DNA from: Bradyrhizobium diazoefficiens
GTDB lineage: Bacteria > Pseudomonadota > Alphaproteobacteria > Rhizobiales > Xanthobacteraceae
Length of the DNA stretch: 64,000 nucleotides
Assembly: GCF_016612535.1 (NCBI RefSeq)
Contig: NZ_JAENXS010000002.1
Location: forward strand, 186,001-250,000
Direction: 5' to 3'
Positions within the stretch are counted from its first letter, which is position 1. Each line of letters begins with the position of its first letter. The notes below the pieces were generated by a model. The model was not told the origin of the DNA. It saw nothing but the letters and a program-made list of their open reading frames with translations, and searched no databases. A program made the translations under genes and the position numbers. Shown here piece by piece: positions 1 to 15,623 of the stretch.

Positions 1-1161
1 GACCAGACCATCCGCGACACCAACACCCAGTTGTTCTCCGAGCGCGGCTTCAAGCTCGCGACCGAGCCGAAGATCACCATGCCGACCGAGCAGGCCGAGG
101 TCGAGGAGCTGCTCAACGGCAAGTCGGACCTGACCTACACGGTCGCGATCGAGGTGGTGCCCGCCATCGCGCTTGCCGACTTCAAGACCTTCCAGGTCGA
201 GAAGCCCGTCGCCGACGTGTCCGATTCGGATGTCGACGAGGCGATCAAGCGCATCGCCGACACCAACCGCGGCTATGCCGCCAAGGCCGAGGGCGAAAAG
301 GCTGCCTCCGGCGACCGCGTCACCATCAACTTCAAGGGCACCATCAACGGCGAAGCCTTCGAGGGCGGCGCCGGCGAGGGCATCCAGGTCGCGATCGGCT
401 CCAACACCTTCATTCCCGGGTTCGAGGAGCAGCTCATCGGCATCGGCGCGAACGAGACGCGCACGCTGAAAGTGTCGTTCCCCAAGAACTACATGAGCGA
501 GAAGCTCGCCGGCCAGCCGGCCGAGTTCGAGACCACCGCGACGCTGATCGAGGCGCCGCAGGATCTCACCATCGACGACGAGTTCGCCAAGACGCTCGGC
601 CTGGAATCGCTGGACAAGCTGAAGGAGGCTGCGCGCGAGCGGCTGGTTGCCGAGTACGCCGGTGCCACGCGCCAGCGCGTCAAGCGCGCGCTGCTCGATC
701 GTCTCGACGAGGCGCATCGCTTCGAAGCACCGCCCTCGCTGGTCGACGAGGAGTTCAATCTGATGTGGAACTCGGTCAAGGCGGAGATGGACTCCGCCGG
801 CAAGACCTTTGCCGACGAGGACACCACTGAAGACGCCGCCAAGGAGGAGTACCGCAAGATCGCCGACCGCCGCGTGCGTCTCGGCCTCGTGCTCTCCGAG
901 ATCGGCGAGAAGAACAAGATCACCGTGACCGACGACGAGGTCGGCCGCGCCGTGATCGAGCGCGCCCGCTCGATGCCCGGCCGCGAGAAGGAAGTCTGGG
1001 ACTATTATCGCAACAATGCCCAGGCGCTGGCCCAGCTTCGTGCACCGATCTACGAGGACAAGGTCGTCGATTTCATCCTCGAACTCGCCAAGGTGACCGA
1101 GAAGAAGGTGTCGCGCGAGGACCTCTACAAGGACGACGAGGCGGAAAAGACCGCGGCCTGA
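1..1161 (+). CDS. tig: Trigger factor, 5'-truncated by window edge
   Basis: Ribosome-associated chaperone and peptidyl-prolyl isomerase that meets nascent chains at the exit tunnel. The reading frame is open from base 1, so the ribosome-binding N-terminus lies partly outside the window. The visible protein has the FKBP-like PPIase domain ([10 protein letters not shown], then the [10 protein letters not shown] segment), followed by the long helical C-terminal chaperone domain and a charged Lys/Glu-rich tail. It lies directly upstream of clpP, clpX and lon, the classic bacterial order for these quality-control genes. A strong hairpin follows the stop codon, so it is probably transcribed separately from clpP. 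Identification is secure; only the start is missing. Confidence 0.96.
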   Translation, partial: DQTIRDTNTQLFSERGFKLATEPKITMPTEQAEVEELLNGKSDLTYTVAIEVVPAIALADFKTFQVEKPVADVSDSDVDEAIKRIADTNRGYAAKAEGEKAASGDRVTINFKGTINGEAFEGGAGEGIQVAIGSNTFIPGFEEQLIGIGANETRTLKVSFPKNYMSEKLAGQPAEFETTATLIEAPQDLTIDDEFAKTLGLESLDKLKEAARERLVAEYAGATRQRVKRALLDRLDEAHRFEAPPSLVDEEFNLMWNSVKAEMDSAGKTFADEDTTEDAAKEEYRKIADRRVRLGLVLSEIGEKNKITVTDDEVGRAVIERARSMPGREKEVWDYYRNNAQALAQLRAPIYEDKVVDFILELAKVTEKKVSREDLYKDDEAEKTAA

Positions 1162-1196
1162 AGGCTTTAAGAAAGCTTCCCATTAACGATGACGGG

Positions 1197-1238
1197 CGAA
1201 GAGGCCCAGCTAGCCAGATGGCCGGCTGGGCCTCTTCG
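1197..1238 (+). terminator. Hairpin downstream of tig
   Basis: A perfect 14-bp inverted repeat (1197-1210 with 1225-1238) encloses a 14-nt loop that can itself form a 3-bp stem. It lies about 35 nt after the tig stop. There is no clear U-tract after it, so it may stop transcription poorly or protect the mRNA 3' end instead. Confidence 0.6.
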
Positions 1239-1298
1239 CGAGAATCAGCTTCAAGTGCCGCAAAGGGCTCAGCGGATTAAGCCTTAATTCGCTCCGCA

Positions 1299-1324
1299 CT
1301 TGTCTGGCGCGAATTGGGCTATAT
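1299..1324 (+). promoter_or_regulatory. Candidate heat-shock (RpoH-type) promoter for clpP
   Basis: CTTG at 1299-1302 is followed 16 nt later by CTATAT at 1319-1324. This resembles the alphaproteobacterial RpoH pattern (CTTG, then about 16-18 nt, then a C-Y-rich -10). It lies about 130 nt upstream of the clpP start. ClpP is a known heat-shock protein in this group, so the position makes sense. The match was made by eye. Confidence 0.4.
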
Positions 1325-1455
1325 CTGTCGGTACCTACGCGTTCTACCTCTACCTACTTCCTGCATCACGGGACGTCCATCGGCCTTCCGGCAAATCCAG
1401 CCCAACTGGCTAGCCAAGACTGGCGATGTCCGCCTCTAAAAACCCTAGGTGACTC

Positions 1456-2088
1456 ATGCGCGATCCGGTTGAAACCTACATGAACCTCGTGCCCATGGTG
1501 GTCGAGCAGACCAACCGTGGCGAGCGCGCCTACGACATTTTCTCGCGCCTTCTGAAGGAGCGCATCATCTTTCTGACCGGGCCGGTCGAGGACGGCATGT
1601 CGACGCTGGTCGTCGCGCAGCTGCTGTTCCTTGAAGCGGAAAATCCGAAGAAGGAAATCTCGATGTACATCAACTCGCCCGGCGGCGTGGTCACGTCGGG
1701 CCTTGCGATCTACGACACCATGCAGTTCATCCGTCCGCCGGTCTCGACCCTGTGCACGGGACAGGCTGCGTCGATGGGTTCGCTGCTGCTCGCCGCCGGC
1801 GAAAAGGACATGCGCTTCTCGCTGCCGAACGCGCGCATCATGGTGCATCAGCCCTCCGGCGGTTTCCAGGGCCAGGCCACCGACATCATGCTGCACGCCC
1901 AGGAAATCCTGAACCTGAAGAAGCGGCTCAACGAGATCTACGTGAAGCACACCGGACAGACCTACAAGTCGATTGAGGACGCGCTGGAGCGCGACAAGTT
2001 CCTGACGGCCAACGACGCCAAGGAATTCGGTCTGGTCGATCGGGTCATCGACAAGCGCGCCGAGGAGCCGGCGGCGAAGCCGCAGTAA
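1456..2088 (+). CDS. clpP: ATP-dependent Clp protease proteolytic subunit ClpP
   Basis: Serine peptidase (family S14) that forms the double heptameric chamber used with ClpX or ClpA to degrade tagged and misfolded proteins in the cytoplasm. The 210-residue length is normal. By alignment to the E. coli motifs, the catalytic triad is Ser106 in GQAASMGS, His131 in MVHQPSGG and Asp180 in ERDKF. The ATG start is preceded by an AGGTGA ribosome-binding site. Its partner clpX lies downstream, but a 460-nt gap suggests that clpX has its own promoter. A candidate heat-shock promoter lies upstream. Confidence 0.98.
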   Translation: MRDPVETYMNLVPMVVEQTNRGERAYDIFSRLLKERIIFLTGPVEDGMSTLVVAQLLFLEAENPKKEISMYINSPGGVVTSGLAIYDTMQFIRPPVSTLCTGQAASMGSLLLAAGEKDMRFSLPNARIMVHQPSGGFQGQATDIMLHAQEILNLKKRLNEIYVKHTGQTYKSIEDALERDKFLTANDAKEFGLVDRVIDKRAEEPAAKPQ

Positions 2089-2550
2089 CGCGACCGGGGT
2101 TGCAACATCGATCCCTGGGATTCCTCCTGGAATTCCTCGGGATCGTCAGGGCGACGTTGACGTTAACGGCGTCCTTCGCGAGGCGCAAAAAGACGAGTTT
2201 TGCGCCCTGCGGCAGGCAGAAAGTTCCGCTTTCGTGCTTGTTTTTCGTGGCAATCCAGCAACGCCGGGGTGATTTCGGTCACTTCGCCCGTGCGAAGGGG
2301 TGAAATCACGGTATTGTCACGGGTAGCCAGCGGCCCCCCGATTAGCGAATTCTTGATAGTCGGGTGACAGCATGGTTGGCTACGCTTGATCGGCTATGAT
2401 CGCGGAGAATCGAGAGGCCGTGATTCGCACGGGGATGTAACGCGTAGGGTCTTTTTTGGTACGGAATTTGCTCTATTTAAGTCCCTTACCCGCGAACGTA
2501 TCGGGATGGGACGATCGAGCGGACGGATCGAACCGCGGACGGAGACATGA
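2089..2550 (+). other. clpP-clpX intergenic region with a nested hairpin
   Basis: This 462-nt gap has no convincing gene; a short open frame at 2100-2303 lacks family features and is rejected. The distinct element is a nested inverted repeat at 2269-2309: an outer 8-bp arm (GTGATTTC / GAAATCAC) around an inner 6-bp hairpin (CTTCGC-CCGT-GCGAAG). It could end the clpP transcript, or act as an operator or leader structure for clpX. An AT-rich stretch around 2450-2480 is the likeliest place for a clpX promoter, but no box is clear. Confidence 0.5.
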
Positions 2551-3822
2551 ATGAGTAAGGTCGGCACGAGCGACTCCAAGAACACGCTATATTGCTCGTT
2601 CTGCGGCAAGAGCCAGCACGAAGTCCGCAAGTTGATCGCGGGTCCCACGGTCTTCATTTGCGACGAGTGCGTCGAGCTCTGCATGGACATCATCCGCGAG
2701 GAGAACAAGTCCTCGCTGGTGAAGTCGCGCGACGGGATTCCGACACCGAAGGAAATCTGCAAGGTTCTCGACGACTACGTCATCGGCCAGAGCCATGCGA
2801 AGAAGGTCCTGTCGGTCGCGGTGCACAACCACTACAAGCGCCTCAACCATCAGACCAAGCACAACGACGTCGAGCTCGCGAAGTCGAACATCCTGCTGAT
2901 CGGTCCGACCGGTTCGGGCAAGACGCTGCTCGCGCAGACGCTCGCCCGCATCCTGGACGTACCGTTCACGATGGCGGATGCGACCACGCTGACCGAAGCC
3001 GGCTATGTCGGTGAGGACGTCGAGAACATCATCCTGAAGCTGCTCCAGGCCGCCGACTACAATGTCGAGCGCGCCCAGCGCGGCATCGTCTACATCGACG
3101 AAATCGACAAGATCAGCCGCAAGTCAGACAATCCCTCGATCACGCGCGACGTGTCGGGCGAGGGCGTGCAGCAGGCGTTGCTGAAGATCATGGAAGGCAC
3201 CGTGGCTTCGGTCCCGCCGCAGGGCGGCCGCAAACATCCGCAGCAGGAATTCCTGCAGGTGGACACTACCAACATCCTGTTCATCTGCGGCGGTGCGTTC
3301 GCCGGCCTCGAGAAGATCATCTCGGCGCGCGGTCGGTCGACCTCGATCGGTTTCGCCGCCCAGGTGATGGCGCCGGAAGATCGCCGCACCGGCGAGATCT
3401 TCCGTCACGTCGAGCCTGAGGATCTCCTGAAGTACGGCCTCATCCCCGAGTTCGTCGGCCGCCTGCCGGTTGTGGCGACGCTCGAGGACCTGGACGAGGC
3501 TTCGCTGAAGAAAATCCTGACCGAGCCGAAGAACGCGCTGGTGAAACAGTACCAGCGGCTGTTCGAGATGGAGAACATCGAGCTGACCTTCGCCGACGAG
3601 GCGCTCGGCGCGGTCGCCCGCAGGGCGATCGAGCGCAAGACCGGCGCGCGTGGTCTGCGTTCGATCCTCGAGGCGATCCTGCTCGAGACCATGTTCGACC
3701 TGCCGGGCCTCGAAGGTGTGGAAGAAGTCGTGATTTCCCGCGAAGTGGTGGAAGGAACGGCGCGTCCGCTCTACATCTACGCCGATCGGTCCGATCGTGC
3801 CGTCGAGAACGCCAGCGCCTGA
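2551..3822 (+). CDS. clpX: ATP-dependent Clp protease ATPase subunit ClpX
   Basis: AAA+ unfoldase that recognises substrates and threads them into ClpP. The N-terminal zinc-binding domain has Cys15, Cys18, Cys37 and Cys40. The Walker A motif GPTGSGKT is at residues 118-125, the pore loop GYVG at 151-154 and the Walker B core IDEID at 182-186. The RKH loop (GGRKHP) and the ClpP-docking IGF tripeptide are also present. The 423-residue length is standard. The start codon is preceded by GGAG in GACGGAGAC. A stable hairpin follows the gene. Confidence 0.98.
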   Translation: MSKVGTSDSKNTLYCSFCGKSQHEVRKLIAGPTVFICDECVELCMDIIREENKSSLVKSRDGIPTPKEICKVLDDYVIGQSHAKKVLSVAVHNHYKRLNHQTKHNDVELAKSNILLIGPTGSGKTLLAQTLARILDVPFTMADATTLTEAGYVGEDVENIILKLLQAADYNVERAQRGIVYIDEIDKISRKSDNPSITRDVSGEGVQQALLKIMEGTVASVPPQGGRKHPQQEFLQVDTTNILFICGGAFAGLEKIISARGRSTSIGFAAQVMAPEDRRTGEIFRHVEPEDLLKYGLIPEFVGRLPVVATLEDLDEASLKKILTEPKNALVKQYQRLFEMENIELTFADEALGAVARRAIERKTGARGLRSILEAILLETMFDLPGLEGVEEVVISREVVEGTARPLYIYADRSDRAVENASA

Positions 3823-3862
3823 TTTTGCGGCGCTGGAACGCTCCAAACGTCCTTGAAAGTAG

Positions 3863-3887
3863 CGGCTGCGGATGTCCTCCGCAGCCG
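3863..3887 (+). terminator. Hairpin downstream of clpX
   Basis: A perfect 10-bp stem (3863-3872 with 3878-3887) encloses a 5-nt loop about 40 nt after the clpX stop. No long U-tract follows. It probably acts as a terminator or 3'-end stabiliser that separates clpX from lon. The rest of the 320-nt clpX-lon gap holds no gene. Confidence 0.6.
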
Positions 3888-4142
3888 GTGTTGCGTCGCT
3901 TACCCTGTGCGTAAGCGCCTGATGGCGCGCGTTTTTCAATGACTTGACACCCCCCGGGTCGATAGCCACCTAATGTCGGCGGCGAGCGAGAATTCTCTTC
4001 AAGATTCGCCTCAGTTCCGATCCGGCAAGCCCGGTCCAACCTTCGCAAGGTAGACCGGTTTGTGGATCACCTCGGCACCTTGTGGGGTTGCGCATGAGAG
4101 AAGCGGACTGCGTGCGAGGGGGCAAAGCAAAAGGAAAAGGCC

Positions 4143-6566
<2,424 letters not shown>

Positions 6567-6587
6567 GCTCGCAATTCGAAAAGATGA

Positions 6588-6619
6588 TAAAACGGCGCCT
6601 TCGGGCGCCGTTTTTGTTT
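6588..6619 (+). terminator. Rho-independent terminator of lon
   Basis: A 9-bp GC-rich stem (6591-6599 with 6604-6612) has a TTCG tetraloop and is followed at once by a T-run. This is a textbook intrinsic terminator, 20 nt after the lon stop. Confidence 0.9.
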
Positions 6620-6635
6620 TGAGGAAGGGGATGCG

Positions 6636-7040
6636 ATGCAGGTCGACGGTCACTGTCATTGTGGGCAGATCACCTTTGAAGCCGAGATCGACCCTGAGAT
6701 GGTATCGGTCTGCCATTGCCGCGACTGCCAGACCCTGAGCGGATCGCCGTTCCGGGTTACCGCGATCTGCACCGCTGCCGACGTTAAGCTGACCGCCGGC
6801 ACGCCCAAGATCTACGGCAAGCGAGGCGACAACGGTCGGATGCGCTTCCAGCACTTCTGCGCCGATTGCGGTTCCCCGCTGTTCACCAGCGGCGAGGGTG
6901 ACCAGGCCGACGATTGGGGCATCCGCTGGGGCTCGATCCGCCAGCGCGACAAATTGCGGCCCGCGCGGCAGATCTGGTGCCAGTCGGCTGCGGTATGGAT
7001 CGACGCGGTGCCGCTGCTGCCGGGGAGGCCGCAGGATTGA
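6636..7040 (+). CDS. GFA-family (glutathione-dependent formaldehyde-activating/CENP-V) protein
   Basis: Small zinc-binding protein of the GFA fold, 134 residues. The three Cys motifs expected for two zinc sites are present: CHCG near the N-terminus, CHCRDC around residues 27-32, and CADCGSP around residue 73. Members of this family are often annotated as S-(hydroxymethyl)glutathione synthases, but most short paralogues have no demonstrated substrate. No formaldehyde-oxidation gene is nearby, so the fold is well supported and the reaction is not. Confidence 0.85.
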   Translation: MQVDGHCHCGQITFEAEIDPEMVSVCHCRDCQTLSGSPFRVTAICTAADVKLTAGTPKIYGKRGDNGRMRFQHFCADCGSPLFTSGEGDQADDWGIRWGSIRQRDKLRPARQIWCQSAAVWIDAVPLLPGRPQD

Positions 7041-7100
7041 GGCGCCGTCATCGGATCGGCTCTTGCCCCTCCGGGGCCCCTAAGGCTAAACAGGCGGCGA

Positions 7101-7177
7101 GGGCGGTTAGCTCAGCTGGTTAGAGCATCTCGTTTACACCGAGAGGGTCCGCGGTTCGAATCCGTGACCGCCCACCA
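7101..7177 (+). tRNA. tRNA-Val (anticodon UAC)
   Basis: A complete 77-nt cloverleaf with encoded CCA. The acceptor stem GGGCGGT pairs with ACCGCCC. The anticodon stem TCTCG/CGAGA flanks the loop TTTACAC, giving anticodon TAC. The T-arm contains GGTTCGAATCC. Decayed foreign-looking DNA follows the 3' end, as often seen where mobile elements have integrated at a tRNA gene. Confidence 0.97.
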
Positions 7178-7250
7178 GAATTCGTCCAACGGCCTAAGCC
7201 CGACCTGCGAAAGAATCTAACATAGAGCCGCCACAGAATTCTCGGCTCGA

Positions 7251-7553
7251 GTGACAGCACTCCGCGACGGTGTTCTAAATATCGAAAGCGCTCGCAGGAG
7301 CGGAAAGCATGCCTTCGTAAAGCCCCAGATTGCCGAACTGCTAAACGAGAGCGACGTCGAGCAAAAACTCATCTACCCGCTTTTGACGGCGGAGGCACCG
7401 TATGGCTTTGAAATTCCTAAGGAGAACATCTTCACCAAAAGAAATGTCCGAAGATTTCTTATTGGGAAGGGAACGGCACAGAAAAGCTACTTCCCAGACT
7501 ACCTTATCGTTCGGGCCGGCCTCGCACTTATGTATCGCGTGATGGCTAGATGA
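7251..7553 (+). pseudogene. Truncated HsdR N-terminal-like (type I restriction R subunit) fragment
   Basis: A 100-codon frame with a GTG start. Residues 33-94 look like the beginning of a type I restriction HsdR_N domain: DVEQKLIYPLL, then a region ending in FPDYLIVRAG, the place where the nuclease-fold motif normally starts. In homologues this is followed by an MIVEAK-type motif with catalytic Glu and Lys; here the frame runs into MYRVMAR and stops. It is best read as a remnant, truncated by frameshift or deletion. It lies 75 nt after tRNA-Val and before a terminator. The family call is from motif memory only. Confidence 0.5.
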
Positions 7554-7573
7554 TGCCTAATAGCGCGATCTGG

Positions 7574-7610
7574 GAGCCGCTTCCGTCAGGATTGCGGCTC
7601 TTTTTATTTG
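7574..7610 (+). terminator. Rho-independent terminator after the HsdR_N-like fragment
   Basis: A 7-bp stem GAGCCGC/GCGGCTC (7574-7580 with 7594-7600) is followed by TTTTTATTT. It is a good intrinsic terminator for a plus-strand transcript, possibly tRNA-Val plus the fragment. Confidence 0.75.
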
Positions 7611-8158
7611 ATTGGTCGCTTCGACGAATTTGAATCTCTTGGCCTTGAAGTGCTCAGCTGCACACCTTTGAAATTCTTGCTCTGGTATGCGGCGCGCCCA
7701 TGTGGGGAGGATTTTGAGTTCGTCAGTTGTTCGGAATTTCCGATTCATGGCCGGGCGACGACGCGCAAAGCGCCGGCAAGGCGGTCGGCGACAACGTGCA
7801 CGTCATGGCCGGCGGTCTGGTCATCGCGGACGTCGAGTCGCATGGGCGGAAATCCGGCGCGCCTCGTCAAAGGGATTTAGAGACGACCCGAAATGTCGGC
7901 GGTCGGGCCGGCGGAGTCGGGGCGTTCGCCTTCGCAGAAGAGCGGGTGATACGCATCTTCACGGGCCCCGCGTCGCGCGGCGCTCTGGATCGATGTCGTG
8001 GCCGGACTGCGGCGCCGACCAACGACTTGTCCCAGCTTACGACTTGTGCCAGCTTACTAAGGCGGGCGATTTTCAACATCCCGCTGGACGCCGTTTGGAA
8101 CTCCGGCGAAATTCAGGCCTTGTCTGAGATTGTTTCCCAATTCTTTGTTGCCAATTCA
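7611..8158. other. Degenerate DNA between tRNA-Val region and the P450 gene
   Basis: About 550 bp with overlapping open frames on both strands and no intact recognisable gene. One frame near 7775-7830 reads GDNVHVMAGGLVIAD and another ends near 7880 with GGNPARLVKGI. Both resemble pieces of a hexapeptide-repeat acyltransferase C-terminus, but they are in different frames and too close together, so at best this is a deleted and frameshifted relic. The P450 frame runs back through this stretch to 7727, but that extension does not look like P450 sequence. Confidence 0.4.
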
Positions 8159-9577
8159 ATGCTTCGTATCTCTGATGGTGACATTGCGCAGGGTTATTGC
8201 CCGCCGGCGCCGCGACCGCCGGAACAGAGATTGCGGCTGTTCGCCTTGCTCGCGACGCTGAAGCGCAATCCTCTGGAATGCTGGAGCGCGGAGTTCTTTC
8301 GCGAGCCGATCGCGAAGGTGAAGCTGCCGTTCGCGGACGCGTTCCTGGTGCACGATCCCGTGGCCATCAAGCGCGTGCTGGTCGACAATGCCGGCAATTA
8401 TCGCAAGGACCCGATCCAGCGGCGCATCCTCGCAACCGGGCTCGCGGACGGCCTTCTGAGCGTCGAGGGCGCGCGCTGGGAGGCGCAACGGCGGATGCTG
8501 GCGCCGCTGTTTGCACGGCGCACGGTAACGTCATTCACGGCTGCGATGCTGGCAGCGGCCGATCGTCTGGCGGAGAGGTGGCGCCGCCTTGAACCGAACG
8601 CGACCGTCGACATCGCGGCGGAGATGACGCTCATCACGCTGAACGTACTCGCACTCACCATCTTCTCCGATGGCATCGCCGGCGATTACGACGAGTTTCG
8701 CGAGGCGATGAATGCCTATTTCGCCGTGATCGGACGCATCGGCGTGCTCGACCTGCTTGGCGCGCCCCAATTCGTGCCGCGGCCGGGGCAGCGCCGTCTG
8801 CGCCGGACCATGGGCTATTTCGAGGGTGTCATCGATCAGCTCATCGCTACGCGGTGGAGGCGACTTGCGTCCTTGCCGGCGGGCGAGGGGCCTTCCGATC
8901 TCCTGACATTGCTGTTGCGCGCACTCGATCCCTCGACCGGGCAATCGATGTCGCTTCCCGAAGTGCGCTCCAACATCCTCACTTTCCTGTCGGCGGGCCA
9001 TGAGACCACGGCGAATACGTTGGCGTGGTCGATCTTTCTGTTGTCGCAGGCGTCCGACTGGCGCGCCCGGGTGCGGGAGGAGGCCGCGCGCGAGCTGACG
9101 GGGCCGGTGGAAGGGATGGCCGACCGGCTCGTGGTGACACGGGCCGTGGTCGAGGAAGCGCTGCGGCTCTATCCGCCGATTGCCGCGCTGAGCCGGATGG
9201 CAAAGTGCGCGGACACGCTTGGCGGCGTCGAGGCGAAGCCGGGGGCGCTGATCGTGATCGCCCCCTATGTGCTGCACCGTCATCGCCTGCTGTGGGACCG
9301 CCCGGATGCGTTCGACCCGTCGCGTTTCTTGCCGCAAAACCGCAGCGCGGTCGCGCGCTTCGCCTATCTTCCGTTCGGCGTCGGGCCGCGCATCTGCATC
9401 GGCGCCTCCTTCGCGCTGCAGGAGGCGACCATCGTGCTCGCCGCGCTGACGCACCATTTCGACATCGCGTTGATGCCGGACGCCAAAGTTTGGCCGCTGC
9501 AGAAAATTACGCTACGACCCGCTCATGGACTGCCGATGCGCGTGACATCCCGCGATTGCAACGAGCAGGCTGCTTAG
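8159..9577 (+). CDS. Cytochrome P450
   Basis: Heme-thiolate monooxygenase, 472 residues from the chosen start. The I-helix oxygen-binding motif AGHETT is at 279-284, the K-helix ExxR at Glu333-Arg336, and the heme-binding signature FGVGPRICIG has Cys413 as the axial ligand. The frame is open back to 7727, but the extra 144 codons have no P450 features. The ATG at 8159 is followed by the proline-rich PPAPRPP segment usual before helix A, so it was chosen despite a poor ribosome-binding site. No ferredoxin or reductase gene is adjacent. A SAM methyltransferase starts 16 nt after the stop, suggesting a two-gene unit. The substrate is unknown. Confidence 0.93.
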   Translation: MLRISDGDIAQGYCPPAPRPPEQRLRLFALLATLKRNPLECWSAEFFREPIAKVKLPFADAFLVHDPVAIKRVLVDNAGNYRKDPIQRRILATGLADGLLSVEGARWEAQRRMLAPLFARRTVTSFTAAMLAAADRLAERWRRLEPNATVDIAAEMTLITLNVLALTIFSDGIAGDYDEFREAMNAYFAVIGRIGVLDLLGAPQFVPRPGQRRLRRTMGYFEGVIDQLIATRWRRLASLPAGEGPSDLLTLLLRALDPSTGQSMSLPEVRSNILTFLSAGHETTANTLAWSIFLLSQASDWRARVREEAARELTGPVEGMADRLVVTRAVVEEALRLYPPIAALSRMAKCADTLGGVEAKPGALIVIAPYVLHRHRLLWDRPDAFDPSRFLPQNRSAVARFAYLPFGVGPRICIGASFALQEATIVLAALTHHFDIALMPDAKVWPLQKITLRPAHGLPMRVTSRDCNEQAA

Positions 9578-9593
9578 CGAAACAGAGGTTTTG

Positions 9594-10454
9594 ATGGAAC
9601 AGCCGAGCGGACACGCCGAGAATGCCGATCAGATCGCTTATTGGAACGGCCCCAGCGGGCAACGCTGGGCCGATCGCCACGCGGCGCAGGAGACGCTGCT
9701 CGGGCCGATCGCGGATGCCCTGATCGACCGCGCCAGGCCGAAGCCAGGCGAGCGCGTCATCGATGTCGGCTGCGGCTCCGGCGCGACCACGGTCGCGTTC
9801 GCGAAAGCGGTGGCGCCGAGCGGCTTCGCGCTCGGCCTCGACGTCTCCGATCCGATGCTGTCGCAGGCGCGGGCGATGGCGCCAAAGGGACTGCCGCTCG
9901 ATTTCGTGCTGGCGGATGCGACGGTGCATCCGTTCGAGCCCGCAAGCTTCGACCTGCTCGCCTCGCGCTTCGGCGTGATGTTCTTCGCCGATCCCATCGT
10001 GTCCTTCAGCAACCTTCGCCGTGCGCTGAAGCCGACCGGACGGCTCGCCTTCGCCTGCTGGCGCGAGCCGAAGGAGAATCCGTGGATGATGGCGCCGCTG
10101 ATGGCGGTCTACAAGCACGTGCCCAAAATGCCGCCGGTCGGACCGGAGGAGCCAGGCCCGTTCGCCTTTGCTTCAGAGGAGCGCGTGATGCGAATCCTCG
10201 AACGCGCGGGCTTCGTCGATGTGGCGATGGAGCCGCATGATCTCGCCATGGACATCGCCATCGGCGGCGGGCTCGAAGCCGCCGTCGACGGCTCGCTTCA
10301 GATCGGCCCGGCCAGCCGTGCGCTGCAAGGCCATCCGCCGGAGACGTACCAAGCCGCGAAGGCCTCGATCCGCGAGGCGCTCGCGCCGTTCTTGGAAGGA
10401 CAGAGCGTGGCGCTGCAGGGCGCGATCTGGATCGTGACGGCGAGGGCGGCGTAG
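9594..10454 (+). CDS. Class I SAM-dependent methyltransferase
   Basis: A 286-residue soluble enzyme with the Rossmann methyltransferase core. Motif I is VIDVGCGSGATT, followed by an acidic end of strand 2 (GLDVSD), and later LLASRFGVMFFADP, a post-motif typical of UbiE/Methyltransf_11-like enzymes. The ATG at 9594 was preferred to the TTG at 9591; an AGAGG lies just upstream. It follows the P450 closely and may modify the same metabolite, but the acceptor cannot be told from sequence. It converges with the metal-efflux operon on the other strand. Confidence 0.85.
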   Translation: MEQPSGHAENADQIAYWNGPSGQRWADRHAAQETLLGPIADALIDRARPKPGERVIDVGCGSGATTVAFAKAVAPSGFALGLDVSDPMLSQARAMAPKGLPLDFVLADATVHPFEPASFDLLASRFGVMFFADPIVSFSNLRRALKPTGRLAFACWREPKENPWMMAPLMAVYKHVPKMPPVGPEEPGPFAFASEERVMRILERAGFVDVAMEPHDLAMDIAIGGGLEAAVDGSLQIGPASRALQGHPPETYQAAKASIREALAPFLEGQSVALQGAIWIVTARAA

Positions 10455-10463
10455 GCGCAAGCC

Positions 10464-11438
10464 TCACACCACATCATCCGGCGCCAGCGCGCAGCCATTG
10501 TCGGGATGGGTCTCGACCTGAAGCGTGGTGTGGCCGATGCGGAACGACGCTTTCAGCATTCGCGCCGTCTCCATCAGGAATGCATCACCGGTGCCCGCGG
10601 GCATCACGAGATGGCAGGTCAGCGCCGTCTCGGTGGTGGAGATCGGCCAGACGTGGAGATCGTGGATTGCCGAGACGCCTGGACGCGCCAGCAGGAAGGT
10701 CCTGATAGCGGCAAGGTCGGTGCCCTTGGGGGCCGCGGCCATCGACATGTCGATGGAGCCGCGGAGCAGGCTGGTCATGCTCCAGAGGATGCTCGCGCAA
10801 ATGACGAGGCTGGTCACGGGATCGAGCCAGAGCCAGCCGGTCCAGATGATCAGTGCCGCCGAGACGACGACGCCGAGCGAGATCGCGGCGTCGGCCGCCA
10901 TGTGCAAATAGGCGCCTTCGATGTTGATGTCGTCCTTGCGTCCGCTCGCGAACAGCATGGCGGTAAAACCGTTGACGAGGATGCCGATGCTGGCGACCAC
11001 CATCACCGTTACGCCCGCAATCGGCTCCGGCTCGCGCAGGCGCAAAATAGCTTCCCAGCCGATCGCGCCGGTTGCGACCAGCAGGAATACGGCGTTGGCA
11101 AGCGCGGCCAGGATTGTGGAGGCGCGAAAGCCGTAGGTGAAGCGGCCGCTCGGCGCGCGCCGCGCCGCGATCGAGGCGCCCCAGGCCACGACCAGGCCGA
11201 GCACATCGCTGAGATTATGGCCGGCGTCGGCAAGCAGCGCGGTGGAGTTGCCGAGATAGCCGTAGACCGCTTCGGCTGCGACCAGCGCCGTGTTGAGCGT
11301 GATGCCGATCGCGAACGCCTTGCCGAAATTGGCGGGCGCATGGACATGCGCGTGGCCGTGGCCGTGGTCATGACCATGGTCATGCGCGTGATCGCCATGA
11401 TCATGGTGGTGATGACCGTGATGGTCGTGGTTGCCCAA
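10464..11438 (-). CDS. czcD: CDF-family divalent cation efflux transporter (CzcD/ZitB-like)
   Basis: Cation diffusion facilitator, 324 residues with about six membrane helices, exporting Zn(II) or a similar metal in exchange for protons. The N-terminus is very His-rich, with 17 His in the first 33 residues, probably a metal-binding region. The transport site is of the zinc type: H74-x3-D78 in helix 2 and H179-x3-D183 in helix 5. The frame begins with TTG, preceded by GGGGAGCG at a good distance; no ATG exists near it. It starts 2 nt after the czcA stop, so it is the last gene of the czc-like operon and is probably translationally coupled. Confidence 0.9.
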   Translation of the reverse strand: MGNHDHHGHHHHDHGDHAHDHGHDHGHGHAHVHAPANFGKAFAIGITLNTALVAAEAVYGYLGNSTALLADAGHNLSDVLGLVVAWGASIAARRAPSGRFTYGFRASTILAALANAVFLLVATGAIGWEAILRLREPEPIAGVTVMVVASIGILVNGFTAMLFASGRKDDINIEGAYLHMAADAAISLGVVVSAALIIWTGWLWLDPVTSLVICASILWSMTSLLRGSIDMSMAAAPKGTDLAAIRTFLLARPGVSAIHDLHVWPISTTETALTCHLVMPAGTGDAFLMETARMLKASFRIGHTTLQVETHPDNGCALAPDDVV

Positions 11439-11440
11439 AT

Positions 11441-15619
<4,179 letters not shown>

Positions 15620-15623
<4 letters not shown>

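Noticed and set aside
3943..3976. CTTGACA followed by CCTAATG as a heat-shock or sigma-70 promoter for lon
   Set aside because: The -35-like part is good, but the spacing to any -10-like sequence is 19-21 nt, too long for either class.
7775..7880. Hexapeptide-repeat acyltransferase pseudogene
   Set aside because: Two suggestive pieces exist in different frames, but their spacing is too short and no third piece was found; kept only as a remark.
7727..8158. N-terminal extension of the P450 frame
   Set aside because: The 144 extra codons do not resemble P450 sequence and run through decayed DNA; the family-like start is at 8159.
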